This document shows positions 1 to 7,302 of a stretch of DNA of 34,652 nucleotides, in pieces; the first letter of the stretch is position 1; every line of letters starts with the position of its first letter. The notes under the pieces are model-generated. The model saw only the letters and a program-made list of their open reading frames with translations. It made no database searches and was not told the DNA's origin. Origin of the DNA: a virus. Made by a program: the position numbers and the translations under genes. The stretch spans positions 1 through 34,652 of the IMG/VR virus record IMGVR_UViG_3300042447_000669, one strand, 5' to 3'.

Positions 1-148
1 TACGTCAGCACGATTTACCTGCGATGTAGTGGTGGATTATGAAACAACGGTCAAGGGATTAATTGAGTCAGTGTTATCAACCTGCCGGGCGGGTTTGACG
101 ATTGGCTTAAATGGCCGCTATTCCGTAATGTTTGACGGAGAGCGCACA
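1..148. repeat. Terminal redundancy, left copy (circular contig overlap)
   Basis: Bases 1-148 match 34505-34652 base for base except at position 127 (A here, C at 34631). The difference is in the third position of a valine codon and is silent. Both copies lie inside the same tail-tip gene and keep its frame, so this is the overlap of a circular (or circularly permuted) molecule rather than a gene duplication. Confidence 0.93.
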
Positions 149-2239
149 ACACCTCGCCAGGTTATTACGCCAAGCAATTCCTGGAATTTCACCGCCTCCC
201 GTCAGTTCCCTCCCGAAGTGCACGCCCTAAAAGTTTCTTTTACTGACGTGCAAAGCAATTACCAAAAGCAAGAAACCATCGTATATGTAGATGGCTACAA
301 TGCCGACAATGCCGAGCTTTTTGAGGATGCTGGTACTTTTGGAATTACCGAGTATCAACACGCCTGGGCATTTGGCCGTTATCAAATGGCGGCAGCAATC
401 AACCGCGCAGAAGTGTTTAGCGTCACGATGGATGTTGAAAACTTAGCCTGCCAGCGTGGTGATTTGGTTCACGTGGCGCATGATGTGCCAATGGTTGGCG
501 GCCAGCCGGCCTACATTGTTTCCGCCGAAGGAAATACAGTTGTTGTTACTGAAAATTTTGGCTTATCTGCTAATGCTTACACCGTCCGCCTATCAGACGG
601 CACAATTCGCCAGGGGCGTATTTCACAGGTTATGGGCGGCAATGTATTTGTTTTGGACAGCACAGCCGGATTGCAGCCGGATGATTTGATCGTAATCGGC
701 GAGGCGGAGCGAGTAGTTAAACCGTATATTGTCAGTCAAGTTGCGCCTAGCCTTGATTTAACGGCCAGCTTAACGCTGTTACCGTACATTGCGCAGGTAT
801 ATGACGCAGACATTGGGGCGCTGCCCGAATGGTCGCCCGAGCTGAGTAACGATTTAATTAATGCAAGCGATTTGGCGATTACATACGTTGCATCAAGTGG
901 CCAAAAAATGGTTTATGTAGATCGTATGCCATATGGCAATTTTGTAATCACCTGGGATGTAAACCGTCCTGAAATTGCGGCGCTTTATGTTTTGGTTATC
1001 ACCACGGCTGATGGAGCCGAGGAAGTCATTACTGGCTTGGCAAATAAGCGTTACGAGTATTCACTTGATTTGGTTAAAAACCCAATCAAATATGGCAATG
1101 TTACTTTTGAAGTAACGCCTTACACAGCATCAGGGATCGCTGGTAAGCCAGGATCAACATTTGATTTTATCGTCCCCGATCGCACAATCCCAGCTGGCGT
1201 AAATTGGTTCCTGGTCAACGTCCAGGATATGGAGATTGCCTTGGCTTGGGAGCCGCCAAACGAGCCTGATATTGGGGAATATGAAATACGTTATTCACCA
1301 AAAACAAGCGGCGCCAATTGGAATCAAAGCCAATTAATAGGAAAGTTTCCGCACAACGTCACCCGCACCATGGTCGGCGCTCGCACTGGCACTTACGGAA
1401 TTATTGTTCGAGATACGTCAAATAATATATCGGACGTAACAGGCAAGCGCACAACCATAGAGTATCTGCCACAAATTAACTTAGTAAAACCGATAAATGA
1501 TGCGCCATCTTGGAATGGCACATTAAGCGGGCTTGTTTACGATGGCGGCAACATCCAGTCCGGCGGTAATTTTGGCGCAGTAACGCCTGAAGGTTTTTAT
1601 TTTTACGACAGCATTTTTGACGCTGGGCAAGTGTATGAGCTGCGTATTGTCAGCAAGATTCAAAGCCATGGCGTCAGCCGTGATGACTATATGGCGGTAT
1701 GGATTCCATTATCCATCGCCAGGCCATTGTCAAGTGCCACCTCAGCCCAATACAACTGTATGCTGGAAGTTCGTACCGCTGATGAAATTCAATTCATAAG
1801 CTCATGGCAGCCATTGGCATCAGCAATTCCAATCAACACGATTGGCGGCAAGGGATGGTCGGCTTGGCGGCCATGCGAGGTTGGTGATTTTACAGGCCGC
1901 CTATTTCAATTCCGCATTCGCGTTCAATCGTTTGATCCTTATATCAAGGCCGTTTTAGATGATGGCTTAGTGGAGATCGATGTGCGCGATCGAATCGATC
2001 GATTTAGTAATTTGCCAGTGCCAGCGAATGGGTTGGACATTGATTTTAATCCGGCATTTATGGAGCCGCCAACCCTGGCCGTAACAACAGAAAACAGCAC
2101 AGCAGTGACGCACACGATTAGCAACAAAACCCGCATCGGTTTTACGGTGCAATTATTTGATGAAAGCCTGCTACCAGTAGCCGGTCAAATCGACGTTTTA
2201 GCTTTAGGCTATGGCCGCGAGCGCCCAACCAGCATTTAA
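1..2239 (+). CDS. J: Tail-tip / host-specificity protein (lambda J-like), C-terminal part
   Basis: This is the 3' part of the gene that starts at 32997; joined across the contig ends it encodes about 1248 aa, slightly longer than lambda gpJ (about 1130 aa). The frame is open from base 2, so the GTG at 29 is not the true start. The protein forms the central tip of the tail and usually decides receptor recognition. A fibronectin-III-like stretch lies around residues 810-990 of the full protein. The last 75 residues form a small module with 'DIDFNPAFMEPPTLAV' and end 'LALGYGRERPTSI', a common C-terminal domain of phage tail-tip proteins. The next gene follows after 14 bp with a strong ribosome site (aaggag). 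Confidence 0.88.
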   Translation, partial: TSARFTCDVVVDYETTVKGLIESVLSTCRAGLTIGLNGRYSVMFDGERTTPRQVITPSNSWNFTASRQFPPEVHALKVSFTDVQSNYQKQETIVYVDGYNADNAELFEDAGTFGITEYQHAWAFGRYQMAAAINRAEVFSVTMDVENLACQRGDLVHVAHDVPMVGGQPAYIVSAEGNTVVVTENFGLSANAYTVRLSDGTIRQGRISQVMGGNVFVLDSTAGLQPDDLIVIGEAERVVKPYIVSQVAPSLDLTASLTLLPYIAQVYDADIGALPEWSPELSNDLINASDLAITYVASSGQKMVYVDRMPYGNFVITWDVNRPEIAALYVLVITTADGAEEVITGLANKRYEYSLDLVKNPIKYGNVTFEVTPYTASGIAGKPGSTFDFIVPDRTIPAGVNWFLVNVQDMEIALAWEPPNEPDIGEYEIRYSPKTSGANWNQSQLIGKFPHNVTRTMVGARTGTYGIIVRDTSNNISDVTGKRTTIEYLPQINLVKPINDAPSWNGTLSGLVYDGGNIQSGGNFGAVTPEGFYFYDSIFDAGQVYELRIVSKIQSHGVSRDDYMAVWIPLSIARPLSSATSAQYNCMLEVRTADEIQFISSWQPLASAIPINTIGGKGWSAWRPCEVGDFTGRLFQFRIRVQSFDPYIKAVLDDGLVEIDVRDRIDRFSNLPVPANGLDIDFNPAFMEPPTLAVTTENSTAVTHTISNKTRIGFTVQLFDESLLPVAGQIDVLALGYGRERPTSI

Positions 2240-2253
2240 CAAGGAGAATCAAA

Positions 2254-2940
2254 ATGGCAACAATCAACGCAGGCGATGTACCAATTAATGAAAATCAAGT
2301 TGACGGCACAGAATTAGCGCGCAGATTAGAGCGCCTATATGCGGCTTTCCATTCTCAAAATAGCAGCGCATCGCGTCCTCCAGCAATTACACCTGGCGCA
2401 TTGTGGGCTCAAACAGTTGGAGGCAGTTTTGACATTATGATGTTTGATGGCACCAATGATATTAAGATCGGCGGATCGACTGGAAATGCCGGGCCACAGG
2501 GGCCGGCCGGAGCCGACGGAGCGCCTGGGCCACAGGGGCCGGCCGGAGCCGACGGAGCGCCTGGGCCACAGGGGCCGGCTGGCCCTGGCGCAAACCAGGA
2601 ATTAAATACATATAACTCCGTTACATTTGCAGCTGTTACATCCACCGGAGAAGTAACCGCATTTTCCGACGAGCGTTTAAAAGTGAATTGGCAAGATCTG
2701 CCAAATGATTTAGTTGACCAGCTCGCAACACTATTGGCCGGCACATATGAGCGAGTAGATACCAACGAAATCCAAATTGGAGTTGGCGCACAATCATTGC
2801 AAAAGTTTATGCCGCAAGCCGTAAAAGAGAATGCAGAAGGAATTTTATCGGTTGCCTACGGTAACGCTGCTCTTGCTGCTTGCGTAGCTTTAGCCAAGCG
2901 GGTGGTTGCCCTCGAGGAGAAACTCAATGGCAATTCATAA
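2254..2940 (+). CDS. Collagen-like tail fibre with C-terminal S74 intramolecular chaperone
   Basis: 228 aa. Residues about 80-112 are Gly-X-Y collagen-type repeats ([12 protein letters not shown] units), expected to form a trimeric stalk. Residues 137-228 look like a peptidase S74 chaperone: 'FSDERLK' followed by '[16 protein letters not shown]' and 'GILSVAYG', ending in a short coiled-coil helix. In S74 proteins the serine of SDxRLK and the lysine five residues on form the self-cleavage dyad; here these are Ser138 and Lys143, so cleavage is predicted between Phe137 and Ser138 after trimer folding. The gene lies directly behind the tail-tip gene and overlaps the next gene by 14 bp. It is probably a distal side fibre. 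Fold and cleavage are inferred from motifs only. Confidence 0.8.
   Translation: MATINAGDVPINENQVDGTELARRLERLYAAFHSQNSSASRPPAITPGALWAQTVGGSFDIMMFDGTNDIKIGGSTGNAGPQGPAGADGAPGPQGPAGADGAPGPQGPAGPGANQELNTYNSVTFAAVTSTGEVTAFSDERLKVNWQDLPNDLVDQLATLLAGTYERVDTNEIQIGVGAQSLQKFMPQAVKENAEGILSVAYGNAALAACVALAKRVVALEEKLNGNS
2491..2580 (+). repeat. 36-bp in-frame tandem repeat (collagen-like units)
   Basis: Two perfect 36-bp copies (2491-2526 and 2527-2562) plus 17 matching bases of a third encode [12 protein letters not shown]. The copies are identical even at silent positions, which indicates recent expansion by slippage or unequal recombination. The repeat is much richer in GC than its surroundings. Confidence 0.95.
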
Positions 2941-3814
2941 TAACCCACCGGCGCTAATCACCATCTCTGAAATTGTTGCTGAGTTTGGCGGTGATGCGCC
3001 TCATTCTTTATCGGAGTATTACGCCGGAGGTGCTTTAGTCCCTGCCGGAACAAGCGGCCAGTACGGGCCTATTCCAAGCTCAGGCGCAATAAACCTCTCG
3101 AATTTTTATGGGGCGAGCAAGGCAATTAACCTCGTTGCTAATTACCTTGTCGTTGGATCAGGCGGCAATGCGGCTCAGTTTGCCGGCGCTGGTGGCGGCG
3201 GTAACGCGCTTTCCGGCTCTTTCAGTTTGGCGTCAAATCAGAGTTATCAAGTAACCGTCGGCGCTGGTGGTTCTGCGTCATCTTTTAATGGAGTAACCGC
3301 TAATCCAGGCAATCCAGGCAATCCTGGAGGGAGTAGGGGCGGCGGTTCGTCAGGTTCCGGCTTCCCCGGGGTGGGATCCTCTTTTTTATCGGGTGGATGG
3401 TCAACTGGGGGCGGTGGTGGTGCTACCGGCGCGGCTACCGGATATATTGGCGGCGTGACTAACGTTTCCAACGGCGGATCCGGTTTGGTTTCCTCAATCA
3501 GCGGAGCCTCACTAGGATACGGCGGTGGTGGCGGCGGTGGCGAAGGCGGCGGCGGCCATCGGGGCGGAGTTGGTCGGGATGGCGGCGCGGATGGTTGCGG
3601 CTACCCAGGTGGCAACCCTAACGCAAATAAACCTCCTCCAAGAGCTAACTCCGGTGGCGGTGGTGGAGATTCGCCAAGCGCGTTAAATGGAGCGAGCGGA
3701 ATTGTTGTTGTTTCATACGCTGGCAATCAATTATTTAATGGTGGCGATATTTCAAATGTTGGCGGCAACACCGTTCATACATTTAACGGTAGTGGCTTTC
3801 TCTCACCCTTATAA
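2927..3814 (+). CDS. Glycine-rich tail adhesin-like protein
   Basis: 295 aa from the ATG at 2927, chosen for the gaggaga ribosome site just upstream; it overlaps the previous gene by 14 bp. Residues about 1-70 hold a phage tail N-terminal motif of the kind 'SSGAINLSNFYGAS'. Residues 85-255 are dominated by glycine with Ser, Ala and Asn and several runs of five or more glycines, resembling polyglycine-loop adhesins of phage fibre tips. The C-terminus 'GIVVVSYAG...NTVHTFNGSGF' is a recurrent ending of glycine-rich phage tail proteins. Position behind the tail tip and the S74 fibre suggests a receptor-binding role. Family assignment rests on composition and end motifs, so exact function is uncertain. 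Confidence 0.7.
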   Translation: MAIHNNPPALITISEIVAEFGGDAPHSLSEYYAGGALVPAGTSGQYGPIPSSGAINLSNFYGASKAINLVANYLVVGSGGNAAQFAGAGGGGNALSGSFSLASNQSYQVTVGAGGSASSFNGVTANPGNPGNPGGSRGGGSSGSGFPGVGSSFLSGGWSTGGGGGATGAATGYIGGVTNVSNGGSGLVSSISGASLGYGGGGGGGEGGGGHRGGVGRDGGADGCGYPGGNPNANKPPPRANSGGGGGDSPSALNGASGIVVVSYAGNQLFNGGDISNVGGNTVHTFNGSGFLSPL

Positions 3815-3825
3815 GGAAAATAAAA

Positions 3826-4200
3826 ATGAGTCATTTTGCATATATCGAGGATGGGATCGTTACCAATGTTCTATCTATCGAGCAAGAGATGGTAGATACC
3901 GGCGATTTCGGAGAGCCATCAAAGTTTATACAAACAAGCTACAACACAATTAAAGGCGTACACCATGACCCCGAAACGGGCGAGCCCGACGAGGGAATCC
4001 CGCTAAGGATGAATTTCGCTCGGGTTGGCGATATATATGATAAAAATTTAGATGCTTTTTATGCTCCGCAACCATTTAAAAGCTGGTCGCTAGATCAGCA
4101 ATCATGTTCATGGAATCCTCCCGTGCCTATGCCCAAAGATGGCAATTTTTATCAATGGGATGAGCCAACACTTACCTGGAAAGAGGTGGCAAAAGTATGA
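3826..4200 (+). CDS. Small conserved phage protein of tail/lysis junction
   Basis: 124 aa with ribosome site aaggaaaa. It begins 'MSHFAYIEDGIVTNVLSI', contains 'FIQTSYNT' and 'PLRMNFARVGDIYD', and ends in Trp/Pro-rich 'SWNPPVPMP...YQWDEPTLTW'. This pattern is widespread in phages of aquatic bacteria, usually near fibre genes, but its function has not, to my knowledge, been established. The tryptophan-rich C-terminus suggests binding to a fibre or to a sugar. It overlaps the endolysin start by 4 bp (ATGA), so the two are probably translationally coupled. No signal peptide or membrane segment is seen. Confidence 0.65.
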   Translation: MSHFAYIEDGIVTNVLSIEQEMVDTGDFGEPSKFIQTSYNTIKGVHHDPETGEPDEGIPLRMNFARVGDIYDKNLDAFYAPQPFKSWSLDQQSCSWNPPVPMPKDGNFYQWDEPTLTWKEVAKV

Positions 4201-4838
4201 TTACAGCTCAACATTTAATAGATGCCAAACTCTCTGATGAGGCAACTGCTAATAAAGTCGCCGATTCACTTTCACAGGCTTGTGAGCGATTTGGCATTAC
4301 CGAGCCAACACAGATCGCCATGTTCTTGGCACAGACAGCGCACGAGAGCGGCAAATACAAATCCACATCAGAGAACCTGAACTATAAAGTTGCGGCCCTA
4401 ACGGCTTTGTTTGGTCGTCATCGTATCAGCGAGGAAGATTGCAAGCGATTTGGCCGGATCGATGGCGTGCAGCAAGCCAATCAGGAGGCGATTGCCAACA
4501 CCATTTATGGTGGAGAGTTTGGCCGTAAAAACTTGGGCAATACAAAGGAGGGTGATGGGTTTGCTTTTAGGGGAGCTGGATATATTCAGCTCACCGGAAG
4601 AAGTAATTTTTTAGCATTCTCCCAGGCCATTGATGCGCCTGAGATTATGGAAAACCCAAGGTTGGTAAGTGAGCCAAAGTATGCGGCCCTTTCAGCTGCT
4701 TGGTTTTGGCACAAAAACAATCTCAATACCATTGCCCATGATTGCATAGCCTGTACAAAAAAGATCAATGGCGGTGACATTGGATTGGCTGATCGTGAGT
4801 ATCACTTCAAAGCCGCTCTTGAAGTAATGGGGGCGTAA
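4197..4838 (+). CDS. Endolysin, glycoside hydrolase family 19 (chitinase-like lysozyme)
   Basis: 213 aa, the usual length for phage GH19 endolysins. It should cleave the glycan strands of peptidoglycan at the end of infection. Family marks are 'FLAQTAHESGKYKSTSENLNY' near residues 43-63, with Glu50 (HESG) as the likely general acid and a second acidic residue near Glu59, then 'GFAFRGAGYIQLTGRSN' near residues 120-136 and 'AAWFW' further on. There is no signal peptide, so export would need a holin. It overlaps the upstream gene by 4 bp and abuts the Rz gene, making it the first enzyme of the lysis cassette. Confidence 0.9.
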   Translation: MITAQHLIDAKLSDEATANKVADSLSQACERFGITEPTQIAMFLAQTAHESGKYKSTSENLNYKVAALTALFGRHRISEEDCKRFGRIDGVQQANQEAIANTIYGGEFGRKNLGNTKEGDGFAFRGAGYIQLTGRSNFLAFSQAIDAPEIMENPRLVSEPKYAALSAAWFWHKNNLNTIAHDCIACTKKINGGDIGLADREYHFKAALEVMGA

Positions 4839-5222
4839 ATGAATACCTACATACTCCTGGGCGGAATGGCCGTGGTGCTATCGGCTGGCGGATTTGTAAC
4901 GGGTTGCAGCTATCAGCAGAGTAAGGCTGAGAAAGTAATCCGCAGCCTGGAGCACCAATATCAAGACTCAACCAACAAGATTAACGGAGAGAAAAATGCT
5001 CAAATTAAAGCTATTAATAGCGATCTTAATACTGCCCTTGCTGGGCTGCGTGAGCGTGCCAGTCGTGCCGACAAAGCCAGCGATGGAAAAGCTGCCGCCG
5101 GATGTTACGGATCCGAGCTTTATGCAGAGGATGCAGGCGCTATTATCCGCGAAGCCGCCCGCGCCGACGAAATAAGGGTAAGCCTGCTTGCTTGCTACGC
5201 CCAATATGAGGCAATCCAGTAA
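4839..5222 (+). CDS. Rz: Inner-membrane spanin (Rz-like)
   Basis: 127 aa starting one base after the endolysin stop. Residues 4-22 form an N-terminal membrane anchor; residues about 25-85 are charged and coiled-coil-like; the C-terminus carries 'CYGSELYAEDAGAIIREAARADEI', typical of Rz-type spanins of Proteobacteria phages. Rz spans the periplasm and pairs with the outer-membrane lipoprotein Rz1 to fuse the two membranes in the last step of lysis. The Rz1 gene is embedded inside this gene in the +1 frame at 4996-5175. An odd detail is a VTGC lipobox-like sequence ending at Cys23, but the N-terminus lacks the positive charges of a lipoprotein signal, so an uncleaved anchor is preferred. Confidence 0.82.
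   Translation: MNTYILLGGMAVVLSAGGFVTGCSYQQSKAEKVIRSLEHQYQDSTNKINGEKNAQIKAINSDLNTALAGLRERASRADKASDGKAAAGCYGSELYAEDAGAIIREAARADEIRVSLLACYAQYEAIQ
4996..5175 (+). CDS. Rz1: Outer-membrane spanin lipoprotein (Rz1-like), embedded in Rz
   Basis: 59 aa encoded entirely inside the Rz gene in the +1 frame, the same arrangement as lambda Rz/Rz1. The ATG at 4996 has a strong ribosome site (ggagag, 4 bases upstream). The product starts MLKLKLLIAILILPLLGC: a charged n-region, a hydrophobic core and a lipobox LLGC with Cys18 as the lipidated residue. The mature part of about 42 residues is rich in proline (VPVVPTKP, KLPP, KPPAPTK), as in known Rz1 proteins. It should sit in the outer membrane facing the periplasm and bind the C-terminus of Rz. 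Start, signal, lipobox, proline content and nesting agree. Confidence 0.88.
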   Translation: MLKLKLLIAILILPLLGCVSVPVVPTKPAMEKLPPDVTDPSFMQRMQALLSAKPPAPTK

Positions 5223-5833
5223 TGGCCGAGATCGATCAGTCGCAGGTTAAAGGCTATCTCGATTCGCTGCTAGGGTATATCGATCGCCCATGGAAGGTAA
5301 TCGCGATTGCTTTCCTGGGCGTACTAGCATTTGGCGGCCATTTTATTTATAGCAACCAGGCGTTTTTACTGGCGGCTTACGATAAAAAGAAAACGATCCC
5401 GGAAATCGATCAATCTAGGATAGACAGTACCGCGGCTTTTTTGTTTAAACATACGTCCGCCAATATGGTTGCCGTGTTTTCGGTTGATGTAATGCTAAAT
5501 CAGCGCACTCTACTGCGATTATTTACCCGCGATGGCAGATCAAAAGATCATGATGGCCTGGATGTTGGCCTTTTATCTCAGAATCAAGACAATAATTCCG
5601 ACGTGATGAGCTTGTTTGGCGGCAATATTCCCTGCGGCCAATACCGCGCCCAATCTTTAATCGGCCTATATTACGTTGAAAAGGGCGTTACTTTTACCTG
5701 CCGGGCATCGATCCCTGAATCGCCTGGCGTGTTTAGCGGTCAAATAACACTAGGATTTAAAGAGCCGCCGGAAGATATAACCCGGGTGCAAAATATGCTC
5801 CTAATTGCATCGAATCAATTGGTCAAAAAATGA
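5222..5833 (+). CDS. Single-span membrane protein of lysis cassette (holin candidate)
   Basis: 203 aa; the ATG shares one base with the Rz stop codon. Residues 1-22 are cytoplasmic-like and polar; residues 24-43 form one clear membrane segment (WKVIAIAFLGVLAFGGHFIY); the remaining 160 residues are soluble in character with no motif I recognise. No canonical two- or three-span holin is encoded next to the endolysin, so this is the best positional candidate for controlling endolysin release, although a large soluble C-terminal domain is atypical for a holin. It could instead be an antiholin or an exclusion protein. It is followed by a lipoprotein gene with a 4-bp overlap. Confidence 0.55.
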   Translation: MAEIDQSQVKGYLDSLLGYIDRPWKVIAIAFLGVLAFGGHFIYSNQAFLLAAYDKKKTIPEIDQSRIDSTAAFLFKHTSANMVAVFSVDVMLNQRTLLRLFTRDGRSKDHDGLDVGLLSQNQDNNSDVMSLFGGNIPCGQYRAQSLIGLYYVEKGVTFTCRASIPESPGVFSGQITLGFKEPPEDITRVQNMLLIASNQLVKK

Positions 5834-6000
5834 AGCTGCTTACTTTTTGGGCAGCCCTGATCCTGGTTTACTTTTTGCTTACCGGTTGCAGCACCCCGCA
5901 GCCGCCGCCGCGAGTGCAATTGCAATGCGGCTTTATTAAGCCGGACGGCACGCTGGTAGTTTATTACTGCCCGATGCCAATAAAAAACGGCAATATATAA
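5830..6000 (+). CDS. Small lipoprotein at end of lysis cassette
   Basis: 56 aa starting at an ATGA overlap with the preceding membrane-protein gene. The N-terminus is a lipoprotein signal: Lys2, hydrophobic residues 3-17, then the lipobox LTGC with Cys20 as predicted acylation site. The mature peptide begins STPQPPPR and is short and proline-rich, with two further cysteines (33 and 48) around 'GFIKPDGTLVVYYCPMP'. It resembles an Rz1-type outer-membrane spanin in size and build, yet an Rz1 already exists inside Rz. It might act with the 203-aa membrane protein as a second two-component pair; that is inference. Confidence 0.7.
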   Translation: MKLLTFWAALILVYFLLTGCSTPQPPPRVQLQCGFIKPDGTLVVYYCPMPIKNGNI

Positions 6001-6012
6001 GCCGACTGTTTA

Positions 6013-6081
6013 GAGGGGCCCTTGGACTAGCGGGGTGATAATCATAGATTCTCATTACCAGGCAAACACAAGTGGCCCCTC
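6013..6081. other. 69-nt element bounded by 8-bp inverted repeat
   Basis: GAGGGGCC at 6013-6020 is the exact reverse complement of GGCCCCTC at 6074-6081. The interior holds an imperfect hairpin (GGTGATAAT near 6034-6042 with ATTACC near 6054-6059). It follows the last lysis gene and precedes the attachment core. No T-run follows, so it is not a standard terminator, and no T-loop consensus is present, so it is not a tRNA. It may be part of the attP complex or a folded 3' UTR. Confidence 0.5.
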
Positions 6082-6139
6082 GCCTTATCCCCCAAATCCC
6101 ACGCACGCAGACCGCACAGCCATATAAAATAAGGGTGAT

Positions 6140-6154
6140 TGGTGCCCAGAAGAA
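6140..6154. other. attP: Candidate attP core (tRNA-Leu 3'-end match)
   Basis: TGGTGCCCAGAAGAA read on the minus strand is TTCTTCTGGGCACCA, which matches the acceptor stem and CCA end of a common betaproteobacterial tRNA-Leu as I remember it. It lies about 85 bp upstream of the integrase start in the only sizeable gene-free stretch beside that gene. Integration here would restore the 3' end of the host tRNA gene. No complete tRNA is present in the phage. The rest of 6001-6237 holds the inverted-repeat element at 6013-6081 and the hairpin at 6182-6209. Confidence 0.55.
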
Positions 6155-6181
6155 AATCCGTTTTTAAAGGAAAAATCGCCT

Positions 6182-6209
6182 GCAAACCCTTTATATATAT
6201 TGGGTTTGC
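6182..6209. repeat. Inverted repeat near integrase start
   Basis: GCAAACCC at 6182-6189 and GGGTTTGC at 6202-6209 form a perfect 8-bp inverted repeat around a 12-base AT-only loop containing TATATATA. It sits between the attP core and the integrase and could be a protein-binding site or a hairpin in the integrase leader. No T-run follows on the plus strand. Confidence 0.6.
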
Positions 6210-6237
6210 TGCCTAAAAAGATCGATTATGGGGGCAA

Positions 6238-7302
6238 ATGGGGGATTCCCCGCAAAGTCATATAGAATATGGATTTATCACACTTGATAATTCTCATATC
6301 CCCCACAGATCCCCCATGCCATCGATTACAAAACACAAAGACGGGTACCGCGTCCAAGTCCAGGTTGGCAAAAACCGGGCAAGTAAGGTATTCCCGACTA
6401 AAGCCAGGGCGCAGACCTGGGCACAGGAAACCGCGATCGAGCTGCGCAAGAAGGTCGCCGGAGGGGTTGATGATCGCCTGCTTTTTGGTGACGTGCTGCT
6501 AAAGTACGCAGCCGAAGTAAGTACCAAAAAGAAGGGCGTCAAATGGGAATCGGTGCGGCTCAAGGCAATGGCCAGGCACGACCTTTTTAGGGATGTGCAG
6601 ATCAAGGACGTAACGCCTGGGCTGATTGGCAAATACCGCGACGCCAGGCTAAAGGAAGTGATCGGGGCAACCGTGCGCCGGGATATGAGCTTGCTATCGT
6701 CCGTATTCCAAAAGTGCGTCATTGAATGGCGCTACGCCATAAGCAATCCCGTCCGAGCCATTGAAAAGCCCCAGGACAGCCCGCACAGAGAGGTTATTGT
6801 CAGTGATGCGGATGTTGAGGCAATGCTTACCGTGATGAAGGTGGTGCCAGGAGAGAAGGTAACAACCCGCACTCAGTACGTGGCCGCTGCATTCTTATTT
6901 GCATTGCAGACGGGTATGCGCCTGGGTGAGATATGCGCCTTAACCTGGGCGGATATTGATGGGCAAGTGGCGCAGCTGAAAATGACAAAAAACGGCAAAC
7001 CAAGAAAAGTGCCGCTGGCTAAAACCGCCCTGGCTATATTGGCAACATTAGATAAAAAGACGGCAACGGTATTTAAATACGGCAGCGCCCAAATGGATCC
7101 GACGTTTAGGCGTTATCGCGATGAGGCGCAGCTCTCGTTTACATTCCACGACACCCGGCACACCTTTACGACTCGGGTTGCCCAGGCTGGCAAGATTGAT
7201 CCACTGAATTTGGCGAAGATTCTAGGCCATTCGGATCTAAAAATGACAATGCGTTATTTTCACCCGAAAGAGAGTGCGCTGGCGGATCTGTTAGATCAAT
7301 GA
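6238..7302 (+). CDS. int: Tyrosine-type site-specific integrase
   Basis: 354 aa from the ATG at 6238, which has GGGGG four to eight bases upstream. The family-like sequence, however, begins at Met27 (MPSITKHKDGYRVQVQV, ATG 6316), and that 328-aa form could be the real product although no ribosome site precedes it. Residues 27-80 resemble the arm-binding domain and about 80-180 the SAM-like core-binding domain. The catalytic domain shows Arg228 in 'TGMRLGEICAL', Lys251/254 in the beta-hairpin, His304 and Arg307 in 'HDTRHTFTT', His331 in 'LGHSDL' and the nucleophile Tyr340 in 'MRYFHP', a complete set. The enzyme recombines attP with attB. It is adjacent to the candidate attP and convergent with the rusA operon. 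Confidence 0.92.
   Translation: MGDSPQSHIEYGFITLDNSHIPHRSPMPSITKHKDGYRVQVQVGKNRASKVFPTKARAQTWAQETAIELRKKVAGGVDDRLLFGDVLLKYAAEVSTKKKGVKWESVRLKAMARHDLFRDVQIKDVTPGLIGKYRDARLKEVIGATVRRDMSLLSSVFQKCVIEWRYAISNPVRAIEKPQDSPHREVIVSDADVEAMLTVMKVVPGEKVTTRTQYVAAAFLFALQTGMRLGEICALTWADIDGQVAQLKMTKNGKPRKVPLAKTALAILATLDKKTATVFKYGSAQMDPTFRRYRDEAQLSFTFHDTRHTFTTRVAQAGKIDPLNLAKILGHSDLKMTMRYFHPKESALADLLDQ

Larger units (their letters stand above)
6048..6297 (+). promoter_or_regulatory. Candidate integrase arm-type repeats (ATTCTCAT)
   Basis: The octamer ATTCTCAT occurs at 6048-6055 and 6290-6297 in the same orientation, on both sides of the candidate attP core; TGATAAT also accompanies each copy (near 6036 and 6285). 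Paired direct repeats flanking the crossover core are expected for tyrosine integrases. Two copies of eight bases are weak evidence. Confidence 0.3.

Noticed and set aside
2491-2580. Regular 36-bp repeats considered as CRISPR
   Set aside because: Repeats are directly adjacent without spacers and encode in-frame collagen units.
2409-2765. Long minus-strand open frames opposite collagen or glycine-rich genes (also near 3247-3471 and 20203-20619)
   Set aside because: They are shadows caused by repetitive GC-rich codons; they lack ribosome sites and run against the operon.
2000-3814. Diversity-generating retroelement target in tail-tip or adhesin genes
   Set aside because: No reverse transcriptase and no template repeat elsewhere in the genome.
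4139-4780. Alternative frames inside the endolysin gene
   Set aside because: No ribosome sites, signals or family resemblance, in contrast to the embedded Rz1 frame.
6013-6081. Possible tRNA gene (69 nt, 8-bp closing stem)
   Set aside because: No T-loop consensus (GTTCRA), no plausible anticodon arm and no CCA-proximal pattern; only the closing stem resembles a tRNA.
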